DNA of 64,000 bases from assembly GCA_026214975.1 (NCBI GenBank), contig JAOBSW010000746.1, positions 1 to 64,000 of the forward strand, written 5' to 3'. The position numbers and the translations under genes were made by a program. Shown here in pieces: positions 1 to 12,194 of this stretch. The notes under the pieces are model-generated. The model saw only the letters and a list, made by a program, of their open reading frames with translations. It was not told the DNA's origin and did no database searches. The stretch is from Gentiana macrophylla (taxonomy: Eukaryota; Streptophyta; Magnoliopsida; Gentianales; Gentianaceae). Position 1 is the stretch's first letter; each line of letters begins with the position of its first letter.

Positions 1-22
1 AAAAACATTTTTCTGCAAGGAC

Positions 23-192
23 AACTCGTTACCAGAGAAAAACACAAATTTGAACTCGTTAATAAGAAGAAAACATGAATTCGAACTCGTTACCAAAGAA
101 AAACACAAATTTCTACTCGTTATAAAGGGAAAACACAAATTTCCGGCGATGTCAACTCGTTATCGAGGAAAAAACATTTTTTCTGCAAGGAC
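23..192 (+). repeat. Reference satellite monomer with five internal modules
   Basis: This 170-bp copy divides into five related modules, each starting (A)ACTCGTTA followed by a GA-rich and A-rich stretch and usually CACAAATTT. Module 1 is 23-52 (30 bp), module 2 is 53-83 (31 bp, ends CATGAATTCG), module 3 is 84-114 (31 bp), module 4 is 115-153 (39 bp, extra tail GGCGATGTC) and module 5 is 154-192 (39 bp, tail TGCAAGGAC). The monomer therefore seems to have grown from an ancestral unit of about 30 bp. Confidence 0.9.
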
Positions 193-3100
193 AACTCGTT
201 ACAGAGAAAAACACAAATTTGAACTCGTTAATAAGAAGAAAACATGAATTCGAACTCGTTACCAAAGAAAAACACAAATTTCTACTCGTTATAAAGGGAA
301 AACACAAATTTCGGCGATGTCAACTCGTTATCGGGGAAAAAAACATTTTTTCTACAAGGACAACTCGTTACCAGAGAAAAACACAAATTTGAACTCGTTA
401 ATAAGAAGAAAACATGAATTCGAACTCGTTACCAAAGAAAAACACAAATTTCTACTCGTTATAAAAGGAAAACACAAATTTCCGGCGATGTCAACTCGTT
501 ATCGGGAAAAACATTTTTTCTACAAGGACAACTCGTTACAGAGAAAAACACAAATTTGAACTTCGTTAATAAGAAGAAAACATGAATTCGAACTCGTTAC
601 CAAAGAAAAAACACAAATTTCTACTCGTTATAAAGGAAAACACAAATTTCCGGCGATGTCAACTCGTTATCAGAGAAAAAACATTTTTTCTACAAGGACA
701 ACTCGTTACCAGAGAAAAACACAAATTTGAACTCGTTAATAAGAAGAAAACATGAATTCGAACTCGTTACCAAAGAAAAAACACAAATTTCTACTCGTTA
801 TAAAGGAAAACACAAATTTCCGGCGATGTCAACTCGTTATCGGAGAAAAACATTTTTTTCTACAAGGACAACTCGTTTCCAGAGAAAACACAAATTTGAA
901 CTCGTTAATAAGAAGAAAACATGAATTCGAACTCGTTACCAAAGAAAAAACACAAATTTCTACTCGTTATAAAGGGAAAACACAAATTTCCGGCGATGTC
1001 AACTCGTTATCAGGGAAAAAACATTTTTCTACAAGGACAACTCGTTACCAGAGAAAAACACAAATTTGAACTCGTTAATAAGAAGAAAACATGAATTTGA
1101 ACTCGTTACCAAAGAAAAACACAAATTTCTACTCGTTATAAAGGGAAAACACAAATTTCCGGCGATGTCAACTCGTTATCAGAGAAAAAAACATTTTTCT
1201 ACAAGGACAACTCGTTTCAGAGAAAAACACAAATTTGAACTCGTTAATAAGAAGAAAACATGAATTCGAACTCGTTACCAAAGAAAAAACACAAATTTCT
1301 ACTCGTTATAAAGGGAAAACACAAATTTCCGGCGATGTCAACTCGTTATCAGGGAAAAAAACATTTTTCTGCAAGGACAACTCATTTCCAGAGAAAAACA
1401 CAAATTTGAACTCGTTAATAAGAAGAAAACATGAATTTGAACTCGTTACCAAAGAAAAACACAAATTTCTACTCGTTATAAAGGAAAACACAAATTTCCG
1501 GCGATGTCAACTCGTTATCAGGAAAAAACATTTTTCTGCAAGGACAACTCGTTGCAGAGAAAAACACAAATTTGAACTCGTTAATAAGAAGAAAACATGA
1601 ATTCGAACTCGTTACCAAAGAAAAACACAAATTTCTACTCGTTATAAAGGAAAACACAAATTTCGGCGATGTCAACTCGTTATCGGGGAAAAAACATTTT
1701 TTACGCAAGGACAACTCGTTTCAGAGAAAAACACAAATTTGAACTCGTTAATAAGAAGAAAACATGAATTCGAACTCGTTACCAAAGAAAAACACAAATT
1801 TCTACTCGTTATAAAGGGAAAACACAAATTTCCGGCGATGTCAACTCGTTATCAGGAAAAAAACATTTTTTATACAAGGACAACTCGTTACCAGAGAAAA
1901 ACACAAATTTGAACTCGTTAATAAGAAGAAAACATGAATTCGAACTCGTTACCAAAGAAAAACACAAATTTCTACTCGTTATAAAGGAAAACACAAATTT
2001 CGGCGATGTCAACTCGTTATCAAGGAAAAAACATTTTCTGCAAGGACAACTCGTTACCAGAGAAAAACACAAATTTGAACTCGTTAATAAGAAGAAAACA
2101 TGAATTCGAACTCGTTACCAAAGAAAAAACACAAATTTCTACTCGTTATAAAGGAAAACACAAATTTCCAGCGATGTCAACTCGTTATCAGAGAAAAAAA
2201 CATTTTTTCTACAAGGACAACTCGTTACCAGAGAAAAACACAAATTTGAACTCGTTAATAAGAAGAAAACATGAATTTGAACTCGTTACCAAAGAAAAAA
2301 CACAAATTTCTACTCGTTATAAAGGGAAAACACAAATTTCAGCGATGTCAACTCGTTATCGAGGAAAAAACATTTTTATACAAGGACAACTCGTTACCGG
2401 AGAGAAAAACACAAATTTGAACTCGTTAATAAGAAGAAAACATGAATTCGAACTCGTTACCAAAGAAAAACACAAATTTCTACTCGTTATAAAAGGAAAA
2501 CACAAATTTCGGCGATGTCAACTCGTTATCAGAGGAAAAAAACATTTTTTCTGCAAGGACAACTCGTTACCAGAGAAAAACACAAATTTGAACTCGTTAA
2601 TAAGAAGAAAACATGAATTTGAACTCGTTACCAAAGAAAAAACACAAATTTCTACTCGTTATAAAGGAAAACACAAATTTCCGGCGATGTCAACTCGTTA
2701 TCAGGGAAAAAAACATTTTTTTCGCAAGGACAACTCGTTACCAGAGAAAAACACAAATTTGAACTCGTTAATAAGAAGAAAACATGAATTCGAACTCGTT
2801 ACCAAAGAAAAAACACAAATTTCTACTCGTTATAAAGGAAAACACAAATTCCGGCGATGTCAACTCGTTATCAGGGAAAAAACATTTTTTCTACAAGGAC
2901 AACTCGTTACCGAGAGAAAAACACAAATTTGAACTCGTTAATAAGAAGAAAACATGAATTCGAACTCGTTACCAAAGAAAAACACAAATTTCTACTCGTT
3001 ATAAAGGGAAAACACAAATTTCCGGCGATGTCAACTCGTTATCAGGGGAAAAAACATTTTTTCTACAAGGACAACTCGTTACCAGAGAAAAACACAAATT

Positions 3101-4069
3101 TGAACTCGTTAATAAGAAGAAAACATGAATTTGAACTCGTTACCAAAGAAAAAACACAAATTTCTACTCGTTATAATGGGAAAACACAAATTTCGGCGAT
3201 GTCAACTCGTTATCAAGGAAAAACATTTTTTATGCAAAGACAACTCGTTACCAGAGAAAAAACACAAATTTGAACTCGTTAATAAGAAGAAAACATGAAT
3301 TCGAACTCGTTACCAAAGAAAAACACAAATTTCTACTCGTTATAAAGGGAAAACACAAATTTCCGGCGATGTCAACTCGTTATCAGGGGAAAAACATTTT
3401 TTCTACAAGGACAACTCGTTACCAGAGAAAAACACAAATTTGAACTCGTTAATAAGAAGAAAACATGAATTCGAACTCGTTACCAAAGAAAAACACAAAT
3501 TTCTACTCGTTATAAAGGGAAAACACAAATTTCGGCGATGTCAACTCGTTATCAGAGGAAAAAACATTTTTTCTACAAGGACAACTCATTTCCAGAGAAA
3601 AACACAAATTTGAACTCGTTAATAAGAAGAAAACATGAATTCGAACTCGTTACCAAAGAAAAAACACAAATTTCTACTCGTTATAAAGGGAAAACACAAA
3701 TTTCCGGCGATGTCAACTCGTTATCAGAGAAAAAAACATTTTTTCTGCAAGGACAACTTGTTTCCAGAGAAAAACACAAATTTGAACTCGTTAATAAGAA
3801 GAAAACATGAATTCGAACTCGTTACCAAAGAAAAAACACAAATTTCTACTCGTTATAAAGGGAAAACACAAATTTCCGGCGATGTCAACTCGTTATCAGG
3901 GAAAAAAACAATTTTCTACAAGGACAACTCGTTACCAGAGAAAAACACAAATTTGAACTCGTTAATAAGAAGAAAACATGAATTCGAACTCGTTACCAAA
4001 GAAAAAACACAAATTTCTACTCGTTATAAAGGGAAAACACAAATTTCCGGCAATGCCAACTCGTTATCA

Positions 4070-4130
4070 GGGAAAAAAACATTTTTATGCAAAGACAACT
4101 CGTTAATAAGAAGAAAACATGAATTCGAAC
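4070..4130 (+). repeat. Satellite monomer lacking one 30-bp module
   Basis: Module 5 ends at 4,096 with ATGCAAAGAC and is followed directly by module 2 (AACTCGTTAATAAG) at 4,097. Module 1 is cleanly missing. This fits recombination between the AACTCGTTA words inside a monomer. Confidence 0.85.
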
Positions 4131-7100
4131 TCGTTACCAAAGAAAAAACACAAATTTCTACTCGTTATAAAGGGAAAACACAAATTTCCGGCGATGTCAA
4201 CTCGTTATCAAGGAAAAAACATTTTTTCTTCAAGGACAACTTGTTACCAGAGAAAAACACAATTTTGAACTCGTTAATAAGAAGAAAACATGAATTTGAA
4301 CTCGTTACCAAAGAAAAAACACAAATTTCTAATCGTTATAAAGGGAAAACACAAATTTCCGGCGATGTCAACTCATTATTAGGGAAAAAACATTTTTTTT
4401 GCAAGGACAACTCGTTACCAGAGAAAAACACAAATTTTGAACTCGTTAATAAGAAGAAAACATGAATTGAATTCGTTACCAAAAAAAACACAAATTTCTA
4501 CTCGTTATAAAGGAAAACACAATTTTGGCGATGTCAACTCGTTATCGAGGAAAAAACATTTTTACGCAAGGACAACTCGTTTTGATTGAAAAACACAAAT
4601 TTGAACTCGTTAATAAGAATAAAACATGAATTCGAACTCGTTACCAAAGAAAAAACACAAATTTCTACTCGTTATAAAGGGAAAACACAAATATCCGGTG
4701 GAGTCAACTCGTTATCTGGGAAAAAAACATTTTTTCTACAAGGACAACTCGTTACCAGAGAAAAACACAAATTTGAACTCGGTAATAAGAAGAAAACATG
4801 AATTCGAACTCGTTACCAATGAAAAAACACAAATTTCTACTCGTTATAATGGGAAAACACAAATTTACGGCGATGTCAACTCGTTAACAGGGAAAAAAAA
4901 TATTTTTTATTCAAAGACAACTCGTTACCAGAGAAACACACAAATTTGAACTCTTTAATAAGAAGAAAACATGAATTCGAACTCGTTACCAAAAAAAAAC
5001 ACAAATTTCTACTCGTTATAAAGGGAAAACACAAATTTCCGGCGATGTCAACTCTTTATCAGGGAAAAAAAAACATTTTTTCTGCAAGGACAACTCGTTA
5101 CCAAAGAAAAACCCAATTTTGAACTTGTTAATAAGATGAAAACATGAATTCGAACTTGTAACCAAATAAAAAACACAAATTTCTACTCGTTATAAAAGGA
5201 AAACACAAATTTCCAGCGATGTCAACTCGTTATCGGAGAAAAAACATTTTTTCTGCAAGGAAATTTTGTTAGCAGAGAAAAACACAATTTTGAACTCGTT
5301 AATAAGAAGAAAACATGAATTTGATCTCGTTACCCAAGAAAAAACACAAATTTCTACTCGTTATAAAGGGAAAACACAAATTTTCGGCGATGTCAACTCG
5401 TTATCAGGGAAAAAAACATTTTTTCTGCAAGGACAACTCGTTACCAGTGAAAAACACAAATTTGAACTCGTTAATAAGAATAAAACATGAATTCGAACTC
5501 GTTAACAAAGAAAAAACACAAATTTCTACTCGTTATAAAGGGAAAACACAAATATCCGGTGGAGTCAACTCGTTATCTGGGAAAAAAACATTTTTTCTAC
5601 AAGGACAACTCGTTACCAGAGAAAAACACAAATTTGAACTCGTTAATAAGAAGAAAACATGAATTCGAACTCGTTACCATTGAAAAAACACAAATTTCTA
5701 CTCATTATAATGGGAAAACACAAATTTCCGGCGATGTCAACTCGTTAACAGGGAAAAAAAACATTTTTTATGCAAAGACAACTCGTTACCAGAGAAACAC
5801 ACAAATTTGAACTCGTTAATAAGAAGAAAACATGAATTCGAACTCGTTACCAAAGAAAAAACACAAATTTCTACTCGTTATAAAGGGAAAACACAAATTT
5901 CCGGCGATGTCAACTCGTTATCAGAGAAAAAAATTTTCTACAAGGACAACTCGTTTCTAGAGAAAACACAAATTTGACCTCGTTAATAAGAAGAAAACAT
6001 GAATTTGAACACGTTACCAAAGAAAAAACACAAATTTCTACTCGTTATAAAGGGAAAACACAAATTTCCGGCGATGTCAACTCGTTATCAGGGATAAAAA
6101 CATTTTTTCTACAAGGACAACTCATTTCCAGAGAAAAACACAAATTTGAACTCGTTAATAAGAAGAAAACATGAATTCGAACTCGTTACCAAAGAAAAAA
6201 CACAAATTAGTACTCGTTATAAAGGGAAAACACAAATTTCCGGCGATGTCAACTCGTTATCAGAGAGAAAAAAATAATTTTTCTACAAGGACAACTCGTT
6301 TCCAGAGAAAAACAAAAATTTGACCTCGTTAATAAGAAGAAAACATGAATTCGAACTCGTTACCAAAGAAAAAACACAAATTTCTACTCGTTATAAAGGG
6401 AAAACACAAATTTCCGGCGATGTCAACTCATTATCGAGAGAAAAAAACAATTTTTCTACAAGGACAACTCGTTTCTAGACAAAAACACAAATTTGACCTC
6501 GTTAATAAGAAGAAAACATGAATTCGAACTCGTTACCAAAGAAAAAACACAAATTTCTACTCGTTATAAAGGGAAAATACAAATTTCCAGCGATGTCAAC
6601 TCGTTATCAGGGAAAAAAACATTTTTTCTGCATGGACAACTCGTTACCAGTGAAAAACACAAATTTGAACTCGTTAATAAGAATAAAACATGAATTCGAA
6701 CTCGTTACCAAAGAAAAAACACAAATTTCTACTCGTTATAAAGGAAAACACAAATTTCGGTGGAGTCAACTTTCGTTATCGAGGAAAAAAACATTTTTCT
6801 ACAAGGACAACTCGTTACCAGAGAAAAACACAAATTTGAACTCGTTAATAAGAAGAAAACATGAATTAGAACTCGTTACCAATGAAAAACACAAATTTCT
6901 ACTCGTTATAAAGGGAAAACACAAATTTCCGGCGATGTCAACTCGTTATCGAGAAAAAAAACATTTTTATGCAAGGACAACTCGTTACCAGAGAAAAACA
7001 CAAATTTGAACTCGTTAATAAGAAGAAAACATGAATTTGAACTCGTTACCAAAGAAAAACACAAATTTCTACTTGTTATAAAGGGAAAACACAAATTTCC

Positions 7101-10100
7101 GGCGATGTCAACTCGTTATCAGGAAAAAACATTTTTTCTGCAAGGACAACTCGTTACCAGTGAAAAACACAAATTTGAACTCGTTAATAAGAATAAAACA
7201 TGAATTCGAACTCGTTACCAAAGAAAAAACACAAATTTCTACTCGTTATAAAGGGAAAACACAAATATCAGGTGGAGTCAACTCGTTATCTGGGAAAAAA
7301 ACATTTTTTCTACAAGGACAATTCGTTACCAGAGAAAAACACAAATTTGAACTCGGTAATAAGAAGAAAACATGAATTAGAACTCGTTACCAATGAAAAA
7401 ACACAAATTTCTACTCGTTATAATGGGAAAACACAAATTTCCGGCGATGTCAACTCGTTATCAGAGAAAAAAAACATTTTTTATGCAAAGACAACTCGTT
7501 ACCAGAGAAACACACAAATTTGAACTCGTTAATAAGAAGAAAACATGAATTCGAACTCGTTACCAAAGAAAAAACACAAATTTCTACTCGTTATAAAGGG
7601 AAAACACAAATTTCCGGCGATGTCAACTCGTTATCGAGAGAAAAAAACAATTTTTCTACAAGGACAACTCGTTTCCAGAGAAAAACACAAATTTGACCTC
7701 GTTAATAAGAAGAAAACATGAATTTGAACACGTTACCAAAGAAAAAACACAAATTTCTACTCGTTATAAAGGGAAAACACAAATTTCCGGCGATGTCAAC
7801 TCGATATCCGGGATAAAAACATTTTTTCTACAAGGACAACTCATTCCAGAGAAAACACAAATTTGAACTCGTTAATAAGAAGAAAACATGAATTCGAACT
7901 CGTTACCAAAGAAAAAACACAAATTTCTACTCGTTATAAAGGAAAACACAAATTTCCGGCGATGTCAACTCGTTATCAGAGAAAAAAAACAATTTTCTAC
8001 AAGGACAACTCGTTTCCAGAGAAAAACACAAATTTGACCTCGTTAATAAGAAGAAAACATGAATCCGAACTCGTTACCAAAGAAAAACAAAAATTTCTAC
8101 TCGTTATAAAGGGAAAACACAAATTTCCTGCGATGTAACCTCATTATTAGAGAAAAAACAATTTTTTTACAAGGACAACTCATTTCCAGAGAAAAACACA
8201 AATTTGACCTCGTTAATAAGAAGAAAACATGAATTTGAACTCGTTACCAAAGAAAAAACACAAATTTCTACTCGTTATAAAGGGAAAATACAAATTTCCG
8301 GCGATGTCAACTCGTTAACAGGGAAAAAAACATTTTTTTGCAAGGACATCTCGTTACCAGAGAAACACACAAATTTGAACTCGTTAATAAGAAGAAAACA
8401 TGAATTCGAACTCGTTACCAAAGAAAAAACACAAATTTCTACTCGTTATAAAGGGAAAACACAAATTTCCGGCGATGTCAACTCGTTATCAGAGAAAAAA
8501 CATTTTTTCTTCAAGGACAACTCGTTACCAGAGAAAAACACAATTTTGAACTTGTTAATAAGAAGAAAACATGAATTCGAACTCGTTACCAAAGAAAAAA
8601 CACAAATTTCTTATCGTTATAAAGGGAAAACACAAATTTCCGGCGATGTCAACTCGTTATCAGAGAAAAAAACATTTTTTTCTGCAAGGACAACTCGTTA
8701 CCAGAGAAAAACACAAATTTTAACTCGTTAATAAGAAGAAAACATGAATTCGAACTCGTTACCAAAGAAAAACACAAATTTCTACTCGTTATAAAGGAAA
8801 AAACACAAATTTCTGGCAAAGTCAACTCGTTATCAAGGAAAAAACTTTTTTCTGCAAGGACAACTCTTTACCCGAGAAAAACACAAATTTGAATTTGTTA
8901 ATAAGAAGAAAACATGAAGTCGAACTAGTTACCAAAGAAAAAACACAAATTTCTACTCGTTATAAAGGGAAAACACAAATTTCCGGCGATGTCAACTCGT
9001 TATCAGGGATAAAAACATTTTTTCTACAAGGAGAACTCATTTCCAGAGAAAAACACAAAGAAAACATGAATTCGAACTCGTTACCAAAGAAAAAACACAA
9101 ATTTCTACTCGTTATAAAGGGAAAACACAAGTTTCCGGTGATGTCAACTCGTTATCAGAGAAAAAAACAATTTTTCTACAAGGAGAACTCGTTTCCAGAG
9201 AAAAACACAAATTTGACCTCGTTAATAAGAAGAAAACATGAATTTGAACACGTTACCAAAGAAAAAACACAAATTTCTACTCGTTATAAAAGGAAAACAC
9301 AAATTTCCGGCGATGTCAACTCGTTATCAGGGATAAAAACATTTTTTTACAAGGACAACTCATTTCCAGAGAAAAACACAAATTTGAACTCGTTAATAAG
9401 AAGAAAACATGAATTCGAACTCGTTACCAAAGAAAAAACACAAATTTGTACTCGATATAAAGGGAAAACACAAATTTCCGGTGATTTCAACTCGTTATCA
9501 GAGAAAAAATCAATTTTTCTACAAGGACAACTCGTTTCCAAAAAAAAACACAAATTTGACCTCGTTAATAAGAAGAAAACATGAATTCGAACTCGTTACC
9601 AAAGAAAAAACACAAATTTCTACTCGTTATAAAGGGAAAACACAAATTTCCGGCGATGTCAACTCATTATCAGAGAAAAAAACAATTTTTCTATAAGGAC
9701 AACTCGTTTCCAGACAAAAACACAAATTTGACATCGTTAATAAGAAGAAAACATGAATTCGAACTCGTTACCAAAGAAAAAACACAAATTTCTACTCGTT
9801 ATAAAGGGAAAATACAAATTTCCGGCGATGTCAACTCTTTATCAGGGGAAAAAACATTTTTTATGCAAGGACAACTCGTTACCAGAGAAAAATAAAAATT
9901 TGAACTCGTTAATAAGAAGAAAACATGAATTCGAACTCGTTACCAAAGAAAAAACACAAATTTCTACTCGTTATAAAGCGAAAACACAAATTTCCGGCGA
10001 TGTCAACTAGTTATCAGGGAAAAAACATTTTTTCTTCAAGGACAACTCGTTACTAGAGAAAAACACAAATTTGAACTCGTTAATAAGAAGAAAACATTAA

Positions 10101-10867
10101 TTCGAACTCGTTACCAATGAAAAAACTCAAATTTTTACTCGTTATAAAGGGAAGAGACAAATTTCCGGGGATGTCAACTCGTTATCAGGGAAAAAAACAT
10201 TTTTTCTGCAAGGAAACCTCGTTACCAGATAAAAAAACAAATTTTAACTCGTTAATAAGAAGAAAACATGAATTCGAACTCGTTACCAAAGAAAAAACAA
10301 AAATTTCTACTCGTTATAAAGTGAAACCACAAATTTCCGGCGATGTCAACTCGTTATCAGGGAAAAAAACATTTTTTATACAAGGAGAACTCGTTACTAG
10401 AGAAAAACAAAATTTTGAACTCGTTAATAAGAAGAAAACATGAATTCGAACTCGTTACCAAAGAAAAACCACAAATTTCTACTCGTTATAAAGGGAAAAC
10501 ACAAATTTCCGGCGATGTCAACTCGTTATCAGGGAAAAAAACATTTTTTCTTCAAGGACAACTCGTTACCAAAGAAAAACACAAATTTGAAGTCGTTAAT
10601 AAGAAGAAAACAAGAATTCGAACTTGTTACCGAATAAAATACACATATTTCTAATCGTTATAAAGGGAAAACACAAATTTCTAGCGATATCAACTCGTTA
10701 TCGGGAAAAAAAACATTTTTTATGAAAAGACAACTCGTTACCAGAGAAACACACAAATTTGAACTCGTTAATAAGAAGAAAAGAAGAATTTGAACTCGTT
10801 ACCAAAGAAAAAACACAAATTTCTACTCGTTATAAAGGGAAAACACAAATTTCCAGCGATGTCAATT

Positions 10868-12194
10868 AACTTGGTTATAATTAAAAAACGGTGTAATCTA
10901 ACTTCACAGATAAAAGTTAGATAAAAGAAATCAGCTGCATTTTTTTTTATATACACAGCAAATTGTTAACATTCGTAGATCGATGGGTATCTCAAAGCAG
11001 ATGATGAACTCTTTGTTAATATACCTCGATTAATTCAAGATTATATTGGAAGATTACATGGATAAGGATGACCAACTACCTCGACTTATCAAACAAATCA
11101 AAGGTGAGATTAAAAGAACGTTGGGATGATTCAGATTTTTATCCAATGGTTATAAGTCAAAGGTTGTGATCGCCTTTGTCAAAAAGGAATTACGGCGATT
11201 GTCGATCCTATGAATAGTGATGAAAGCAAATCGAGATAGGACAAAAACTAGGAGCGGTTACATTTGAATTTCAAATGTAAGTCACATGCATTCCTACCTA
11301 TAAATAGAGGACCTTGACTCGAGAAAAAGATGATGATTGATGAACTTTAAGAGAAATATATAAGAGACTATTTTGAAGCTGAAAAACACCTGCTTTGAAC
11401 TTATGAACTTAAAGCTCTCGATCCAGAAAGATTCTTCAAGTGTATTACGTATTCAAGCTACATCAAGTATACACACTTGAAGATTGCAAGTCTTGATTAT
11501 ATCATCCTAATCAAGGCTTTGCAATCGAATCATTTATTTGATTCAATCTTTATTTTATAAAGAACCTCTTGAAGACAGTGAAGCACGGTTTGTGTGAAAG
11601 ACTCGTTGTTTGTCGTGGAAGTGGTGAAGAGGCAATCCTACCCTTCAAGGACCATTGGAAGACTCGGGAGCAAACAATCCTACTGTTCCCCGTTTTAGGT
11701 TTGTGAAGCCATAGTCATTGGTGAAGGACAAGCAATCTTAGGAATCTTTGTAAGCTTGCAACATCAAAGATCTACAGTGAATTACCTCCAACATCACAAG
11801 AGAAGAGTGGGTGACGAGGATTACACCACCTGGAACCACTATAAAATCGCCTACTTACTTTCGGCATTTACATTCTGCACTTAGTTTATTATATACATCA
11901 ATCAACTGAATCTAGCAACTGAAATCACACACATACACTACTGAGTATCTAATACTTAGTATCATATTTAACAACAAGTATTAAGGCTTAATTTTGACAT
12001 AATTCATTTGCACAAATTCGATGAAATCGAGCGTCGGTGAACTCTCATTTATCGGCCAAGCTAACGAGGTATCAAGAGACTCTTGAACTTCAACATTTCT
12101 TGAAGGTTTTGAATTTGTTAACTCCAAAGTTTTAAGTGTTAAGTTTATTCACCCCCCTTCTAAACTTAACCAAAGCCTTTCCAAGGGACAAACA
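10868..12194 (+). mobile_element. 5'-truncated lone LTR of family A (Ty1/copia, SIRE-like)
   Basis: This segment matches A's 5' LTR from 15,961 onward, with B skipped, through to the same 3' end (CCAAAGCC...AACA). The first 392 bp or so of the LTR are missing, and satellite runs directly into LTR at about 10,866. A TATA box (TATAAATAG) lies at 11,299. The right end is followed by GAATG and then satellite AAACATGAATTC. GAATG is also the 5 bp before the full element A at 15,570, so this LTR and A carry the two flanks of one insertion site. It contains no coding sequence. Confidence 0.9.
11299..11307 (+). promoter_or_regulatory. TATA box of the family-A lone LTR
   Basis: TATAAATAG lies in the context CCTATAAATAGAGG. 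The same box is at 16,389 in A's 5' LTR. Confidence 0.7.

Larger units (their letters stand above)
1..10866. repeat. Tandem satellite array, block 1 (about 170-172 bp monomer)
   Basis: The block is about 63 head-to-tail copies of one monomer (length divided by 171), and the window opens inside it. Each monomer carries the word AACTCGTTA or a close variant five times. Copies differ by point changes and by one-base changes in A-runs, so monomers are about 168-173 bp. In-frame stretches up to about 300 codons occur because 171 is a multiple of three; the frame shifts whenever a monomer gains or loses a base, so these are not genes. A monomer near nucleosome length in a long homogeneous array is typical of plant centromeric or pericentromeric satellites. 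I do not recognise the family. Confidence 0.97.

Noticed and set aside
23..192. CENP-B box in the monomer
   Set aside because: ATTCGAACTCGTTACC shares only TTCG with the box; the required later CGGG is absent at the correct spacing.
2006..2932. A 308-codon open frame in the satellite
   Set aside because: It is a periodic translation of monomers, starts and ends at arbitrary copies, and other frames and the opposite strand are open as well. No promoter or conserved domain.
1..10866. CRISPR-like array
   Set aside because: The repeats are contiguous with no unique spacers, monomers are about 170 bp, and the context is a plant genome.
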